Shown in pieces: positions 33,239 through 41,330 of a stretch of 64,000 nucleotides of DNA. A program made the translations under genes and the position numbers. Under the pieces are notes generated by a model. The model was given only the letters and a program-made list of their open reading frames with translations, was not told the origin of the DNA and did no database searches. How positions within the stretch are numbered: the stretch's first letter is position 1; each line of letters begins with the position of its first letter. Origin of the DNA: Sinomonas terrae (GTDB lineage Bacteria > Actinomycetota > Actinomycetes > Actinomycetales > Micrococcaceae). The stretch spans positions 4,340,001 to 4,404,000 of the forward strand of contig NZ_JAKZBV010000001.1 in NCBI RefSeq assembly GCF_022539255.1. The letters run 5' to 3'.

Positions 33239-34695
33239 ATCAGGCCATCAGGAACGCATGGATCGCCATCGCCGCCATGTTCGCCCTCATCCTGGGCTCC
33301 ATCAGCTACGTCCAGGTGGTCGACGCCGACGCGCTCGACTCGAACCAATGGAACAACCGCGCCATCCTGCAGACGTTCTGCCAGGACCGCGGGACGATTC
33401 TCGTGGCGGGCCAGCCGATCGTGCAGTCGGTCCCGACCGGCTCGGAGACGTGCAAGTACCAGCGGCAGTACCTCCAAGGGCCCCTCTACGCGGGGCTCAC
33501 GGGCTACTACTCGAACATCTACGGCTCGACCGGCCTTGAGAAGAGCATGAACTCGACGCTCACCGGTACGTCGGACCAGCTCCTCCTCGACCGGATCAAG
33601 CAGCTCTTCCTCGGGCAGCAGCCCAAGGGAGCATCTGTCGAGCTCACGATCGATCCCGCGATCCAGCAGCTCGCCTACAGCCTCATCCCGGATGGCATGC
33701 GTGGATCCATCGTGGTGACGAACCCGAAGACCGGGGCGATCATCGCGATGGTGTCGAAGCCGAGCTATGACCCGAACCAGATCGCGACGCAGGATCAGGC
33801 GGCGGCGCAGGCTGCGATGACGAAGCTCCAGGGGATCCCGGGCATCAACCTCAACCAGAGCGTGAGCGGACCCACCGGAAACCTGCTCGCGCCGGGCTCG
33901 GTCTTCAAGCTCGTCGACACGGCCGCCGCGCTCGCCTCGGGCAAGTACAACAAGGACAGCGTGCTGCCGAACCCTGCCCAGATGCAGCTCCCGGGCAGCA
34001 CCGCGACGCTGCCGAACTATGCGGGCGGCAACTGCTACACCCAGAGTCAGGCCTCGTTCGACTTCGCCCTCGAGCAATCCTGCAACACCCCGTTCGCGTC
34101 GATCGCCCTCGACCTCGGCCAGGACGCCATCGGCAAGCAGGCCTCCGCCTTCGGCTTCGGCCAGGACGCGGGCGATCTCCTGCACCTCGACTACCAGGGC
34201 GGCGTCTGGCCGACGAACCTCAACCAGGCCCAGCTCGCCCAGTCCGCAATCGGCCAGTTCGACACGAAGGCCTCGCCCCTGCAGATCGCTCTCATGACGG
34301 ACGCCATCGCGAACGGCGGAGTCGAGATGAAGCCCTCCCTCGTCAAGACCGTCCGCGGCCCCGACCTGCGCATCGTTGACGAGCCGAAGCCCGAGGTGCT
34401 GCGGACGTCGACCACCCCGGCGATCTCGGGCCAGATCACCCAGTGGATGACCGAAGTCGTCTCGAACGGCATCGCGAAGGGGGCAGCCGTCCCCGGCATC
34501 AGCGTTGCCGGCAAGACGGGAACGGCCGAACTCGGCACGAGCGGCCTGAACAACTCCTGGTTCACCGGCTTCGCCCCAGCGGACAATCCGCAGGTGCAGG
34601 TGACCGTAGTGATGGAAGGCGTCGACGTGATCACAGGCGCCAAACTGACCAGTCCGAGCGCGAGCAAGATCTTTGAGGCGGTGTTGAAGAAGTGA
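33235..34695 (+). CDS. pbpA: Class B penicillin-binding protein (transpeptidase)
   Basis: A 486-residue transpeptidase with an N-terminal membrane anchor (IAIAAMFALILGSISYVQVV), a dimerisation region and a penicillin-binding domain with all three active-site motifs: Ser222-V-F-Lys in LAPGSVFKLV, Ser282-Cys-Asn in QSCNTPF, and Lys427-Thr-Gly in GKTGTAE. It crosslinks peptidoglycan as partner of the SEDS protein encoded immediately upstream. GTG start overlaps rodA; the stop overlaps pknA as GTGA. Mycobacterial PbpA homologues act at the septum and respond to PknB. Confidence 0.96.
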   Translation: MNQAIRNAWIAIAAMFALILGSISYVQVVDADALDSNQWNNRAILQTFCQDRGTILVAGQPIVQSVPTGSETCKYQRQYLQGPLYAGLTGYYSNIYGSTGLEKSMNSTLTGTSDQLLLDRIKQLFLGQQPKGASVELTIDPAIQQLAYSLIPDGMRGSIVVTNPKTGAIIAMVSKPSYDPNQIATQDQAAAQAAMTKLQGIPGINLNQSVSGPTGNLLAPGSVFKLVDTAAALASGKYNKDSVLPNPAQMQLPGSTATLPNYAGGNCYTQSQASFDFALEQSCNTPFASIALDLGQDAIGKQASAFGFGQDAGDLLHLDYQGGVWPTNLNQAQLAQSAIGQFDTKASPLQIALMTDAIANGGVEMKPSLVKTVRGPDLRIVDEPKPEVLRTSTTPAISGQITQWMTEVVSNGIAKGAAVPGISVAGKTGTAELGTSGLNNSWFTGFAPADNPQVQVTVVMEGVDVITGAKLTSPSASKIFEAVLKK

Positions 34696-36338
34696 GACCC
34701 ACATCGGGCATCACCTTGGGCGGCAGGTACCACCTGGAGAGCCGTATCGCCATCGGCGGCATGGGCGAAGTGTGGAATGCCCGTGACGAGGTGCTGGGGC
34801 GCAACGTCGCCATCAAGATCCTCAAGGAGGAGTACGCGGGCGATCCGGGCTTCCTCGAGCGCTTCCGCAACGAGGCCCGGCACACCGCGCTGCTCAACCA
34901 CAACGGGATCGCGAACGTCTTTGACTACGGCGAGGACAGCGGCTCCGCCTATCTCGTCATGGAGCTCGTGCCGGGCGAGCCGCTCAGCTCGATCCTCGAG
35001 CGCGAGAAGGTCCTCTCCCCCGACCGCACGCTCAACATCATGGCGCAGACTGCGCGGGCCCTCGCGGTCGCTCACGCGCGAGGGCTCGTGCACCGCGACG
35101 TGAAGCCGGGCAACCTGCTCATCACGCCGGACAACCGGGTGAAGGTCACCGACTTCGGCATCGCGCGGCTCGCCGATCAGGTCCCCCTCACGCAGACGGG
35201 CCAGGTCATGGGCACCGCCCAGTACCTCGCTCCGGAACAGGCGACCGGCCAGCAGGCTACAGGCTCGAGCGACATCTACTCGCTCGGCGTCATCGGCTAC
35301 GAGTGCCTCACCGGCCACCGCCCGTTCTCTGGCGAGAGCCAGATCGCGATCGCGCTCGCCCAAGTGAACGACGCTCCGCCGCCGCTGCCCGAGCAGGTCC
35401 CCGCACCCGTGCGCGCCCTGCTCATGTCGATGCTCTCCAAGGACCCGCGCAACCGGCCGGCCAACGCGATCAAGCTCGCCGAGGCCGCCGAGGCCATCCG
35501 CCGGGGCGACATCCGTGCGGCCCAGGCCGCCGTGCCGGGCATGCTCCTGCACGACGACTCGACGGAAGCGATGACGCAGCCGGTGCGCCAAGCGACGGCG
35601 CCCACCGCCGTCGTCGGCGGCGCTGCCCTCGCAGCCGGCGCTGCGGGCCTCGGCGCGGCAGCGGCCGGTGCCCAGGCCGCACACGCTGCCTCCCCTGCGA
35701 CCGCCGCGCTGCCCCTTGCGTCTGCGGCGGACGACGGCGCAACGGCGGTGGAAGGCGACCATCCGGCGGGCGGCCGCTCGCCGCTGTACGCCCCTCTCGA
35801 CGAGGAAGACATCGCGCCCGCACCGGTGCAGAAGCAACGCCGGCGCCGCGCGCTCACGTGGCCGCTCGTGGCCCTCGTGCTGCTCCTCATCTTCGTGCTG
35901 CTCGGCATCCTGCTGAGCAACCTCGGCCTGTTCTCCTCGCCTGCCAAGAGCCCGTCCTCGAGCCCCGTTTCCACGCCGTCTCAGACGCCCACCGTGACGG
36001 CGACGCCCACTCCGACGCCCACGCCGACGCAGACGCCGACGATCAACACGATCAATGTCGCCGCGGGGGACTACGTGGGCCGGAACTACACCACGGTCCA
36101 AGGGGAGCTCGAGAGCCTGGGCTTCGTAGTACAGCTCTCCCCGGTTACGCAACAGCAGACGCAGGCGTTCCAAGGCGAGGTTCTGACGCTGAGCCCGACC
36201 GGCGCCCTGCCCGTCGGATCGACGATCACGGTGACCTACGCAGTGGTTCCTGCGCCCACTCCGACCGCCACGCCGACCCGGTCGGCACCCGCGACACCCT
36301 CAACGGCGCCGACCTCCACACCTTCTGCCACAAAGTAG
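34692..36338 (+). CDS. pknA: PknA-like serine/threonine kinase with one PASTA-like repeat
   Basis: A 548-residue Hanks-type kinase: Gly-rich loop IAIGGMGEVW, Lys in VAIKILKEE, catalytic HRDVKPGNLL, DFGIARL and the activation loop with threonines (PLTQTGQVMGTAQYLAPEQ) in residues 10-270. A low-complexity Ala-rich juxtamembrane region, a transmembrane helix (PLVALVLLLIFVLLGILL), a Thr/Pro repeat stalk and one PASTA-like domain (INVAAGDYVGRNYTTVQGELE...) then a Thr/Pro tail follow. M. tuberculosis PknA lacks PASTA, so this variant may sense muropeptides itself. GTG start overlaps pbpA by four bases. Confidence 0.93.
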   Translation: MRPTSGITLGGRYHLESRIAIGGMGEVWNARDEVLGRNVAIKILKEEYAGDPGFLERFRNEARHTALLNHNGIANVFDYGEDSGSAYLVMELVPGEPLSSILEREKVLSPDRTLNIMAQTARALAVAHARGLVHRDVKPGNLLITPDNRVKVTDFGIARLADQVPLTQTGQVMGTAQYLAPEQATGQQATGSSDIYSLGVIGYECLTGHRPFSGESQIAIALAQVNDAPPPLPEQVPAPVRALLMSMLSKDPRNRPANAIKLAEAAEAIRRGDIRAAQAAVPGMLLHDDSTEAMTQPVRQATAPTAVVGGAALAAGAAGLGAAAAGAQAAHAASPATAALPLASAADDGATAVEGDHPAGGRSPLYAPLDEEDIAPAPVQKQRRRRALTWPLVALVLLLIFVLLGILLSNLGLFSSPAKSPSSSPVSTPSQTPTVTATPTPTPTPTQTPTINTINVAAGDYVGRNYTTVQGELESLGFVVQLSPVTQQQTQAFQGEVLTLSPTGALPVGSTITVTYAVVPAPTPTATPTRSAPATPSTAPTSTPSATK

Positions 36339-36383
36339 GTCCACACTGGACTAACACGTCCTTCTGCCGGGGAAATAGAGGTC

Positions 36384-38366
36384 ATGACGCAGCCCACCCA
36401 TATGCCGCTGGAACGAGAGGACGAGCCTATGCCGCAGCCCGTCGTCCTCTCGGGCCGCTATGTGCTGGGCAGGCTGCTCGGCCGCGGCGGGATGGCGGAC
36501 GTCTTCGAGGCGCAGGACACGCGCCTCGGCCGGACGGTCGCCGTCAAGATGCTGCGCGCCGATATGGCCCGTGATCGACAGCTGCGCGTCCGCTTCGAAC
36601 GGGAGGCGCAGGCAGTCGCGGCGCTCAACCACCCCAACATCGTGGCCGTCTACGACACGGGCGAACGTTCCGCCGACCCGCTCAACCCCGGCTCCGTCGA
36701 AGTGCCGTTCATGGTCATGGAGCTCGTGATCGGCAAGACCCTGCGCGAGCTGGTGCGCTCTGGACCGATCGAGCAGGAGAAGTCGCTCGAATACGTCCAG
36801 GGCGTGCTCTCTGCGCTCGAGTACAGCCACCGCGCCGGCATCGTCCATCGGGACATCAAGCCCGCGAACGTGATGGTCTGCGACGACACGGGCAGCGTCA
36901 AGGTCATGGACTTCGGGATCGCGCGGGCCGTCGCGGAGTCCGGTGCGACGATGACCCAGACCCAGGCCGTGGTCGGGACCGCCCAGTACCTCTCCCCCGA
37001 GCAGGCTCAGGGCCAGACCGTGGACGCCCGCAGCGACCTCTACTCGACCGGCTGCCTCCTCTACGAACTCCTCACGGGACGGCCGCCTTTCCTCGGCGAG
37101 TCGCCGGTCTCGGTCGCGTACCAGCACGTGCAGGTCGAGGCGCCGAAGGCGCAGGAGTTCAATCCCGAGATCAGCGACGCCGTGGAGAGCGTCCTGGACC
37201 GGGCGCTGCAGAAGGACCCCAACCGGCGCTTCCAGGACGCGGGCGCCTTCCGCCGCGCGCTCCGGGCAGCCAGTGCGGGCCGCATCCTTCCCGGCATCGC
37301 ATCGGCGGACGACGACGAGCGGACCGAGGCGATGGCGGTCGCCGCCGCGGCTGCCGGAGTCGGGGCATACGCCGCGCCCCTCGAAACCCCCGAACCGGCC
37401 TCCCCGCATCTCGGCGACACGGGTGAGTTCCCGGCCGTGGTCCCCGCGGCGGAGGAGGGATTCCTGCCGTTCGAGGATGAGGCGGAGGAACCACGCCGCC
37501 GTCGTCGCGGTCACGGCGGCTGGATCGCCCTGCTCGTGGTCCTTGTGCTCCTCATCCTCGGCGGCGGCGGCTACTGGCTGTACAGCTATCTGAACCAGCC
37601 GCCCGCGATCGTGTACGTGAGCGTTCCCAACGTGGCCAACATGCAGGACACGGACGCGTTCGCCAGGCTGACACAGCTCGGCCTCAACCCGGAGTTCTCG
37701 CAGAAGCCGAGCCCGGACGTTGGCAAGGGCCTTGCAATCGACACGATCCCCGCCGCCGGCTCACAGCTCGCGAAGAACACGAAGATCGTCATCGAGATCT
37801 CGACGGGCCCCTCGACGGCCGTCATTCCACAGGCCATCATCGGCAACACCGAGGCGGGTGCGCGGGACATGCTGCGGTCCATCGGCCTCGTCCCCGCAGA
37901 CCAGTCCAAGTCGGCGAACAGCGCGACGGTGCCCTATGGGCACGTCATCAGCGCCGACCCCCCTGCCGGGCAGACCGTTGCCATCGGCTCTCAGGTCACG
38001 TTGACAGTGTCGACAGGCAACGTGACCCTGCCCGACCTCCGCGGCCGCACGATCGACGAGGCCAAGGCAGCCTTGGCCGATCTCAAGCTCGGGGTAGTCG
38101 TCGCCAACCAACAGACGACGGCGGCGGCCGCCGGCACGGTCATCGCCCAGGACGTTCCGCCAAACGGCTCGGTCGCTCAAGGTGGGACTGTCACCCTGAC
38201 GGTCGCCGTTGCCCCTCCGCCTCCGCCTCCGCCAAGCCCGTCCCCGACTCCCACACCCACCCCCACGCCGACGCCGACGCCGAGCAACAGCGGGAACGGC
38301 AACGGGAACGGCTCGAGCAACGGCGGCGGGCCCGGCAACGGGAACGACAACCCCAACGGCGGCTGA
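36384..38366 (+). CDS. pknB: PknB-like serine/threonine kinase with three PASTA domains
   Basis: A 660-residue receptor kinase. The kinase domain (about residues 25-290) has LLGRGGMADVFEA, VAVKMLRAD, HRDIKPANVM, DFGIARAV and the activation loop TMTQTQAVVGTAQYLSPEQ. After a Pro/Glu-rich linker and transmembrane segment (WIALLVVLVLLILGGGGYWL), three PASTA repeats (starting near YVSVPNVAN, AVIPQAIIG and VTLPDLRG) bind peptidoglycan fragments outside the cell; M. tuberculosis PknB has four. The tail is Pro/Thr then Asn/Gly-rich. ATG 36384 follows GAGG closely. Separated from pknA by 45 bp. Confidence 0.95.
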   Translation: MTQPTHMPLEREDEPMPQPVVLSGRYVLGRLLGRGGMADVFEAQDTRLGRTVAVKMLRADMARDRQLRVRFEREAQAVAALNHPNIVAVYDTGERSADPLNPGSVEVPFMVMELVIGKTLRELVRSGPIEQEKSLEYVQGVLSALEYSHRAGIVHRDIKPANVMVCDDTGSVKVMDFGIARAVAESGATMTQTQAVVGTAQYLSPEQAQGQTVDARSDLYSTGCLLYELLTGRPPFLGESPVSVAYQHVQVEAPKAQEFNPEISDAVESVLDRALQKDPNRRFQDAGAFRRALRAASAGRILPGIASADDDERTEAMAVAAAAAGVGAYAAPLETPEPASPHLGDTGEFPAVVPAAEEGFLPFEDEAEEPRRRRRGHGGWIALLVVLVLLILGGGGYWLYSYLNQPPAIVYVSVPNVANMQDTDAFARLTQLGLNPEFSQKPSPDVGKGLAIDTIPAAGSQLAKNTKIVIEISTGPSTAVIPQAIIGNTEAGARDMLRSIGLVPADQSKSANSATVPYGHVISADPPAGQTVAIGSQVTLTVSTGNVTLPDLRGRTIDEAKAALADLKLGVVVANQQTTAAAAGTVIAQDVPPNGSVAQGGTVTLTVAVAPPPPPPPSPSPTPTPTPTPTPTPSNSGNGNGNGSSNGGGPGNGNDNPNGG

Positions 38367-38398
38367 CCCAGCCCGTCAGCACTGACCCAGCCCGTCAG
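38363..38398. repeat. Duplicated 17-bp dyad carrying both stop codons
   Basis: CTGACCCAGCCCGTCAG occurs exactly at 38363-38379 and 38382-38398. Each copy has CTGAC/GTCAG ends in inverted orientation. The pknB stop (38364-38366) lies in the first copy and the Rrf2 stop (38397-38395, minus strand) in the second. Confidence 0.85.
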
Positions 38399-38781
38399 CG
38401 AATCGGCACGCCGTCGAGCTCCTGGTAGAACGCCTCCCTCGCGCAGTGCAGGGCGGAGCGGAGCCCGCAAGCCGCCAAGAGGACGCAGTCACCCTTCGAG
38501 GAGCGGCAGTCCGGGACATCCTCACGGTCGTCGAGCGCCCGGAGCACCCGGCCGATCGTCGCGGTCCGCCCGGCCTCAGTGAGGCGCACCCCGCCGTTGC
38601 GGCCGCGACGGGCGTCGATCAGGCCGAGCTGGCGCAGGCTCGTGATGGCCTTGCTCACGTGGTTGTACGGGGTCGCGACGCGCTCGGCGATGGTCTGCGT
38701 GGTGATCTGGGCGTCCATCTCCGGGGAGTTGAGCACCGCCAGAACACGCAGAACGAGATCGTCGAACGCCCGGATGCGCAT
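38395..38781 (-). CDS. Rrf2-family regulator with Cys motif (NsrR/IscR-like)
   Basis: A 128-residue Rrf2-family winged-helix regulator. The HTH is QITTQTIAERVATPYNHVSKAITSLRQLGLI, the wing carries RRGRNGGVRL, and three cysteines in CRSSKGDCVLLAAC (spacing 7 and 6) could ligate an Fe-S cluster. NsrR proteins sense nitric oxide through such clusters; PYNHVSKAI resembles NsrR more than IscR. No nitric-oxide detoxification gene is adjacent, so targets are elsewhere. No ribosome-binding site is evident; TAGTAG upstream may serve as -10 for a short leader. Convergent with pknB. Confidence 0.87.
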   Translation of the reverse strand: MRIRAFDDLVLRVLAVLNSPEMDAQITTQTIAERVATPYNHVSKAITSLRQLGLIDARRGRNGGVRLTEAGRTATIGRVLRALDDREDVPDCRSSKGDCVLLAACGLRSALHCAREAFYQELDGVPIR

Positions 38782-38841
38782 GGCGGGGAGTCTACTAACA
38801 CCCGTTATGGAAATCCACGAACGGGGAAAGGGTCGGCCCTT

Positions 38842-39492
38842 CTAGTGGGAGTCCTCCGCATGGATGAGCGGGCTGAGCGTGGCCGCCCGCTCGGCGGCAC
38901 CGGCCAGCCCGAGAGACTCGAGCCAGTTGCCGAGCATCTGGTAACCGCCCTCGGTGAGCACGCTCTCGGGGTGGAACTGCACGCCGCAAAGCGGTGCAGA
39001 CCTGTGCTGGAGGCCCATGATGACGCCCGAGTGGGTGTGCGCCGTGATCTCGAGGACGTCGGGGATGGTCTCCCTCAGGGCCGCGAGCGAGTGGTACCGG
39101 GTCGCGGTGAAGGGGGACTTGAGTCCGGCGAAGACACCCTTGCCCTCGTGTTCCACGAGCGAGGTCTTACCGTGCATGAGCTCGGGCGCGTGTGTGACCT
39201 TGCCTCCGTACGCCTCTGCGAGCGCCTGATGGCCGAGGCAGACACCGAGCATGGGCTTCGCGTTCTCGCCGCACCACTTGATCAGCTCGATGCACACCCC
39301 AGCCTCAGCCGGGTTGCCCGGGCCGGGCGAGACGAGGACGCCGTCCCGTGCGGCGGCGAGCTCGATCGCCTCAGCGAGCGAGACGTCGTCGTTCCTCACG
39401 ACAGTGGTCTCGGCTCCGAGCTGCTGGAGGTAGCCCACAAGGGTGTAGACGAACGAATCGTAGTTGTCGATGACGAGGATGCGGGTGCTCAT
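38842..39492 (-). CDS. Glutamine amidotransferase subunit of anthranilate/aminodeoxychorismate synthase
   Basis: A 216-residue class I glutamine amidotransferase. It starts MSTRILVIDNYDSFVY, has the oxyanion region SPGPGNPAEAG, the catalytic cysteine in GVCLGHQALAEAYGG, and the His-Glu pair in GVQFHPESVLTEGG. It supplies ammonia from glutamine to a TrpE or PabB partner for tryptophan or folate synthesis; no partner gene lies nearby. Its position close to the kinase operon and crgA parallels trpG/pabA near oriC in mycobacteria. ATG 39492 has only weak ribosome-binding sequence. Confidence 0.93.
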   Translation of the reverse strand: MSTRILVIDNYDSFVYTLVGYLQQLGAETTVVRNDDVSLAEAIELAAARDGVLVSPGPGNPAEAGVCIELIKWCGENAKPMLGVCLGHQALAEAYGGKVTHAPELMHGKTSLVEHEGKGVFAGLKSPFTATRYHSLAALRETIPDVLEITAHTHSGVIMGLQHRSAPLCGVQFHPESVLTEGGYQMLGNWLESLGLAGAAERAATLSPLIHAEDSH

Positions 39493-39537
39493 TGCGGTTC
39501 GGCCAATCGTGGGAGTGGGTGGGCCGGTGGGCGAGGC

Positions 39538-39619
39538 GGCTAGACTTGATTGGCTAGACTTGACTGTCAGAACCACTGACCAGCCAGCAATTGACCAGCC
39601 AGCAATTGACCAACCAGCA
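39538..39619. repeat. Two short tandem repeat sets upstream of crgA
   Basis: GGCTAGACTTGATT and GGCTAGACTTGACT stand in tandem at 39538-39551 and 39552-39565; then GACCAGCCAGCAATT is repeated exactly at 39578-39592 and 39593-39607 with a partial third copy to 39619. They fill most of the divergent region between the amidotransferase and crgA. Confidence 0.8.
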
Positions 39620-39700
39620 TCCGCACCCCGGCTCACCGGCGATGCTTGCAGGATACCAAGCGGGCCCTAGCTCAGCCGAAGCCGGCCCTGAGGAGGACCA

Positions 39701-40126
39701 GTGCCCGAATCGACGGAGAAGCCCGAGCAGGCAGGCTCGACGCCGAAGGACCTGCCGCCCCAGGCGGTGGCGCCCAGCGTGACGGGCAGCGCAGGCAAGC
39801 CGGGCAAGGCCCCTTCGGGCACGGCCGCCTCGAATAAGCCAGCCTCCAGCAAGCCCGCCTCGAAGCCGGACGCGAAGAACGACGTGCGGAAGCCCAAGGC
39901 CAAGAAGCGCAAGAAGCGTCGCCCACCACGCACGGCCGGCGGCCCGACCCCCCAGTGGTACAAGTACCTCATGTTCACCCTCATGGTGGTGGGTCTGCTG
40001 TGGATCATCGTCTTCTACGTCACCCAGGGCCTCTTCCCCGTGCCCGCGTTCGGCAACTGGAACATCCTCATCGGCTTCGGCATCGCCATCGCAGGGTTCC
40101 TCATGACCTTGCGCTGGCGCGGCTGA
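39701..40126 (+). CDS. crgA: Cell-division protein CrgA
   Basis: A 141-residue small membrane protein. A long Lys/Pro/Ala-rich cytoplasmic N-terminus (residues 1-80, ending KKRKKRRPPRTAGG) precedes two transmembrane helices (YLMFTLMVVGLLWIIVFYV and NILIGFGIAIAGFLMTL) joined by GLFPVPAFGNW. CrgA recruits division and wall-synthesis proteins to the septum in Actinobacteria. The N-terminus is longer than in Streptomyces or mycobacterial CrgA. GTG start has GAGGAGG four bases upstream. Usually oriC-proximal, as here. Confidence 0.94.
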   Translation: MPESTEKPEQAGSTPKDLPPQAVAPSVTGSAGKPGKAPSGTAASNKPASSKPASKPDAKNDVRKPKAKKRKKRRPPRTAGGPTPQWYKYLMFTLMVVGLLWIIVFYVTQGLFPVPAFGNWNILIGFGIAIAGFLMTLRWRG

Positions 40127-40127
40127 C

Positions 40128-40805
40128 GTGGCGGCTCATCAGGAGCAGGCCTACTACGCGGATACCTACCTCACCGATTCGCCGGCGACCGTGATCGCGG
40201 CCGGTAGCGCCGACGGCGAACCTTGGGTTGCCGTCTCACCCAATATCTTCCACCCCAAGGGCGGCGGCCAGCCTTCTGATGAGGGAACGGTCGACGGCGT
40301 GCCGGTCACCCCGGCGCGCGACGAGGCGGGCGTCGTCGTCCTCGCGGGGGCGCCGTCGACGCTCGAGGTGGGCTCCGGCGTCGTATGTTCTGTCGACGCC
40401 GAGAAGCGCCGCCTGCACGCCGCCCTGCACACGGCGGGTCATGTGCTCGGTGCGCTCGGCGAGGCGCGGGGATGGCAGCACTCGGGACACAGCCACTACC
40501 CGGGGCAGGCGCGCCTCGATTTCGACCCGGAGGGGCACGAGGAGGAGCTCGCGACGCCCGAGTCGCGAGAGGCTGTCCGCGCGGAGCTGCAGGCGGGAAT
40601 GGACGCCGCTCTCGCACGCGGCGGGGCGGTCACGTCCTCAGTGGATGGGGCCGGGCACCGCACGGTCACGATCGAGGGCGTGAACACGGAACCGTGCGGC
40701 GGCACGCATGTCCGCTCGCTCTCCGACCTCGCGAAGGTCCGCATCCTCGAAGTCAAGGTGAAGCGAGGGGCGATCAAGGTCCGGTACGAGGCCGAGCACG
40801 CCTAG
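40128..40805 (+). CDS. AlaX-like trans-editing protein for mischarged tRNA-Ala
   Basis: A 225-residue protein homologous to the editing domain of alanyl-tRNA synthetase. Zinc-ligand motifs are HTAGH (HxxxH, near residue 103) and CGGTHV (near residue 190). Stand-alone AlaX proteins hydrolyse Ser-tRNA-Ala (or Gly-) to keep translation accurate. GTG start sits one base past the crgA stop, so it is co-transcribed and likely translationally coupled; no upstream ribosome-binding site is required. A link to cell division is not implied. Confidence 0.9.
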   Translation: MAAHQEQAYYADTYLTDSPATVIAAGSADGEPWVAVSPNIFHPKGGGQPSDEGTVDGVPVTPARDEAGVVVLAGAPSTLEVGSGVVCSVDAEKRRLHAALHTAGHVLGALGEARGWQHSGHSHYPGQARLDFDPEGHEEELATPESREAVRAELQAGMDAALARGGAVTSSVDGAGHRTVTIEGVNTEPCGGTHVRSLSDLAKVRILEVKVKRGAIKVRYEAEHA

Positions 40806-40819
40806 GCGCTTCGCCTCGC

Positions 40820-41149
40820 CTACCCCTTGACGACGGTGAGCAGGACGACGCTGTCTTCGATCGCGTCAAGGCTGTGCCGAGCAGGCGGAATGGCAAGGAA
40901 GTCCCCCGTTCGGCCCTCCCACGCGTCCTCGTTGGCGTTCAGCCTCACGCGGCCCCGAAGGACGATCAGGGTTGCCTCGCCCGGACTGTCGTGCTCGGTG
41001 AGCGAAGTTCCAGCTCGGAGGGCGACGAGCGTCTGACGCAGAGCCTGTTCATGGCCGCCATGGACCGTGGTGGCGCTGCGCCCAGCCGAGCTGGTGGCCG
41101 CACGGTCGAGGTGTTCGCGGGCCAGGGCGTCCAGGGAGAACTTCAGCAT
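40820..41149 (-). CDS. Cupin-domain protein
   Basis: A 109-residue single-cupin protein: the N-terminal helix MLKFSLDALAREHLDRA, then a beta-barrel with SLTEHDSPGEATLIVLRGRVRLNANEDAW and GDFLAIPPARHSLDAIEDSVVLLTVVK. The metal-binding His/Glu positions are partly retained. These small cupins are often called LuxR-regulated or RmlC-like; the function is unknown. ATG at 41149, with AAAGG about eight bases upstream. Convergent with alaX by 14 bp. Confidence 0.85.
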   Translation of the reverse strand: MLKFSLDALAREHLDRAATSSAGRSATTVHGGHEQALRQTLVALRAGTSLTEHDSPGEATLIVLRGRVRLNANEDAWEGRTGDFLAIPPARHSLDAIEDSVVLLTVVKG

Positions 41150-41330
41150 GGGGATGCCTTTCCGAAGTCGATGCCAGATTTCGATGCTACGGCAGGCCGG
41201 CACGGTGAGGCGGGGTTCCGCAGATTTGTTGCTGCCTCCGGGCGGCACGGAATCGCCCGGCGCACGGTGCGCCCTCAGGGAGTGGCCGCACCCTACGGCA
41301 CCGACAGCGCAGGCGTAGGGTGAAGGGGCC

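Noticed and set aside
32710..36173. Long minus-strand open frames opposite rodA, pbpA and pknA
   Set aside because: No recognisable domain, composition typical of antisense shadows, and all bases belong to well-supported genes.
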